Shown here: piece by piece, positions 25,472-25,473 of the stretch
Numbering within the stretch: the first letter of the stretch is position 1
Layout: the number at the start of each line of letters is the position of its first letter
Notes under the pieces: model-generated
Database searches by the model: none
Seen by the model: the letters and a program-made list of their open reading frames with translations, nothing else
Told to the model about the DNA's origin: nothing
Assembly: GCA_016787375.1 (NCBI GenBank)
Contig: JAEUUM010000036.1
Coordinates: forward strand, 1-25,473
DNA from: Saprospiraceae bacterium
GTDB taxonomy: Bacteria; Bacteroidota; Bacteroidia; Chitinophagales; Saprospiraceae
Direction of reading: 5' to 3'
Length of the DNA stretch: 25,473 nucleotides
Program-made: the position numbers and the translations under genes

Positions 25472-25473
25472 CA

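Noticed and set aside
1..25473. tRNA, rRNA, CRISPR arrays, insertion sequences or phage genes
   Set aside because: The spaces between genes are short and AT-rich. None holds a cloverleaf, regular repeats or terminal inverted repeats, and no protein resembles a transposase, integrase or phage component.

Overview
The window is AT-rich and reads as the chromosome of a Bacteroidota (Bacteroidetes) bacterium, probably an environmental lineage of the Saprospiria/Chitinophagia/Cytophagia kind; I cannot fix the class. The signs are a TonB-dependent receptor with an N-terminal carboxypeptidase-regulatory domain, a PorZ-type type IX secretion (T9SS) protein with its own C-terminal sorting domain, BshA of bacillithiol synthesis, a GGGP-synthase (PcrB) homologue, a DUF2851 protein, and several perfect copies of the Bacteroidota promoter -7 element TAnnTTTG. 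It looks like ordinary core chromosome: no tRNA, rRNA, CRISPR array, insertion sequence or phage gene was seen, and no gap between genes reaches 300 bases.

Layout. Positions 1-6144 (minus strand) hold a TonB-dependent receptor followed by a large secreted protein that runs off the left edge. At 6343-7284 (minus) is a D-2-hydroxyacid dehydrogenase with a rho-independent terminator behind it. Divergent from it, 7385-9101 (plus) carries GGGP synthase and the ribosome-assembly GTPase rsgA, overlapping by 8 bases. From 15224 down to 9114 (minus) runs a tight cell-shape operon: mreB, mreC, mreD, mrdA (PBP2), folA and a DUF2851 protein; rodA, often found after mrdA, is absent. A pseudo-catalytic M16 peptidase subunit (15368-16645, minus) lies upstream of mreB and diverges from a plus-strand run dnaN, a small lipoprotein, nadD and porZ (16778-21323). 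bshA (minus) converges on porZ with 3 bases between stops. An unrecognised secreted protein (22545-23969, plus) converges on a DUF4956 membrane protein and a VTC-type polyphosphate polymerase domain protein (minus) at the right edge.

How they work together. MreBCD and PBP2 make up most of the elongasome for lateral wall synthesis. PorZ belongs to the surface complex that processes and anchors T9SS cargo; the left-edge secreted protein is a candidate cargo, but its C-terminus is outside the window. The lipoprotein carries a sequence after its cysteine that matches the surface-export signal described in Capnocytophaga. The VTC and DUF4956 proteins are a recurrent bacterial pair of uncertain role, possibly in polyphosphate handling at the membrane.

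The less understood parts are the receptor/secreted-protein pair, the DUF2851 protein with a C-terminal four-cysteine cluster, the orphan M16 subunit, the 474-residue secreted protein and the VTC/DUF4956 pair. I see no clear evidence of an entirely new multi-gene system.
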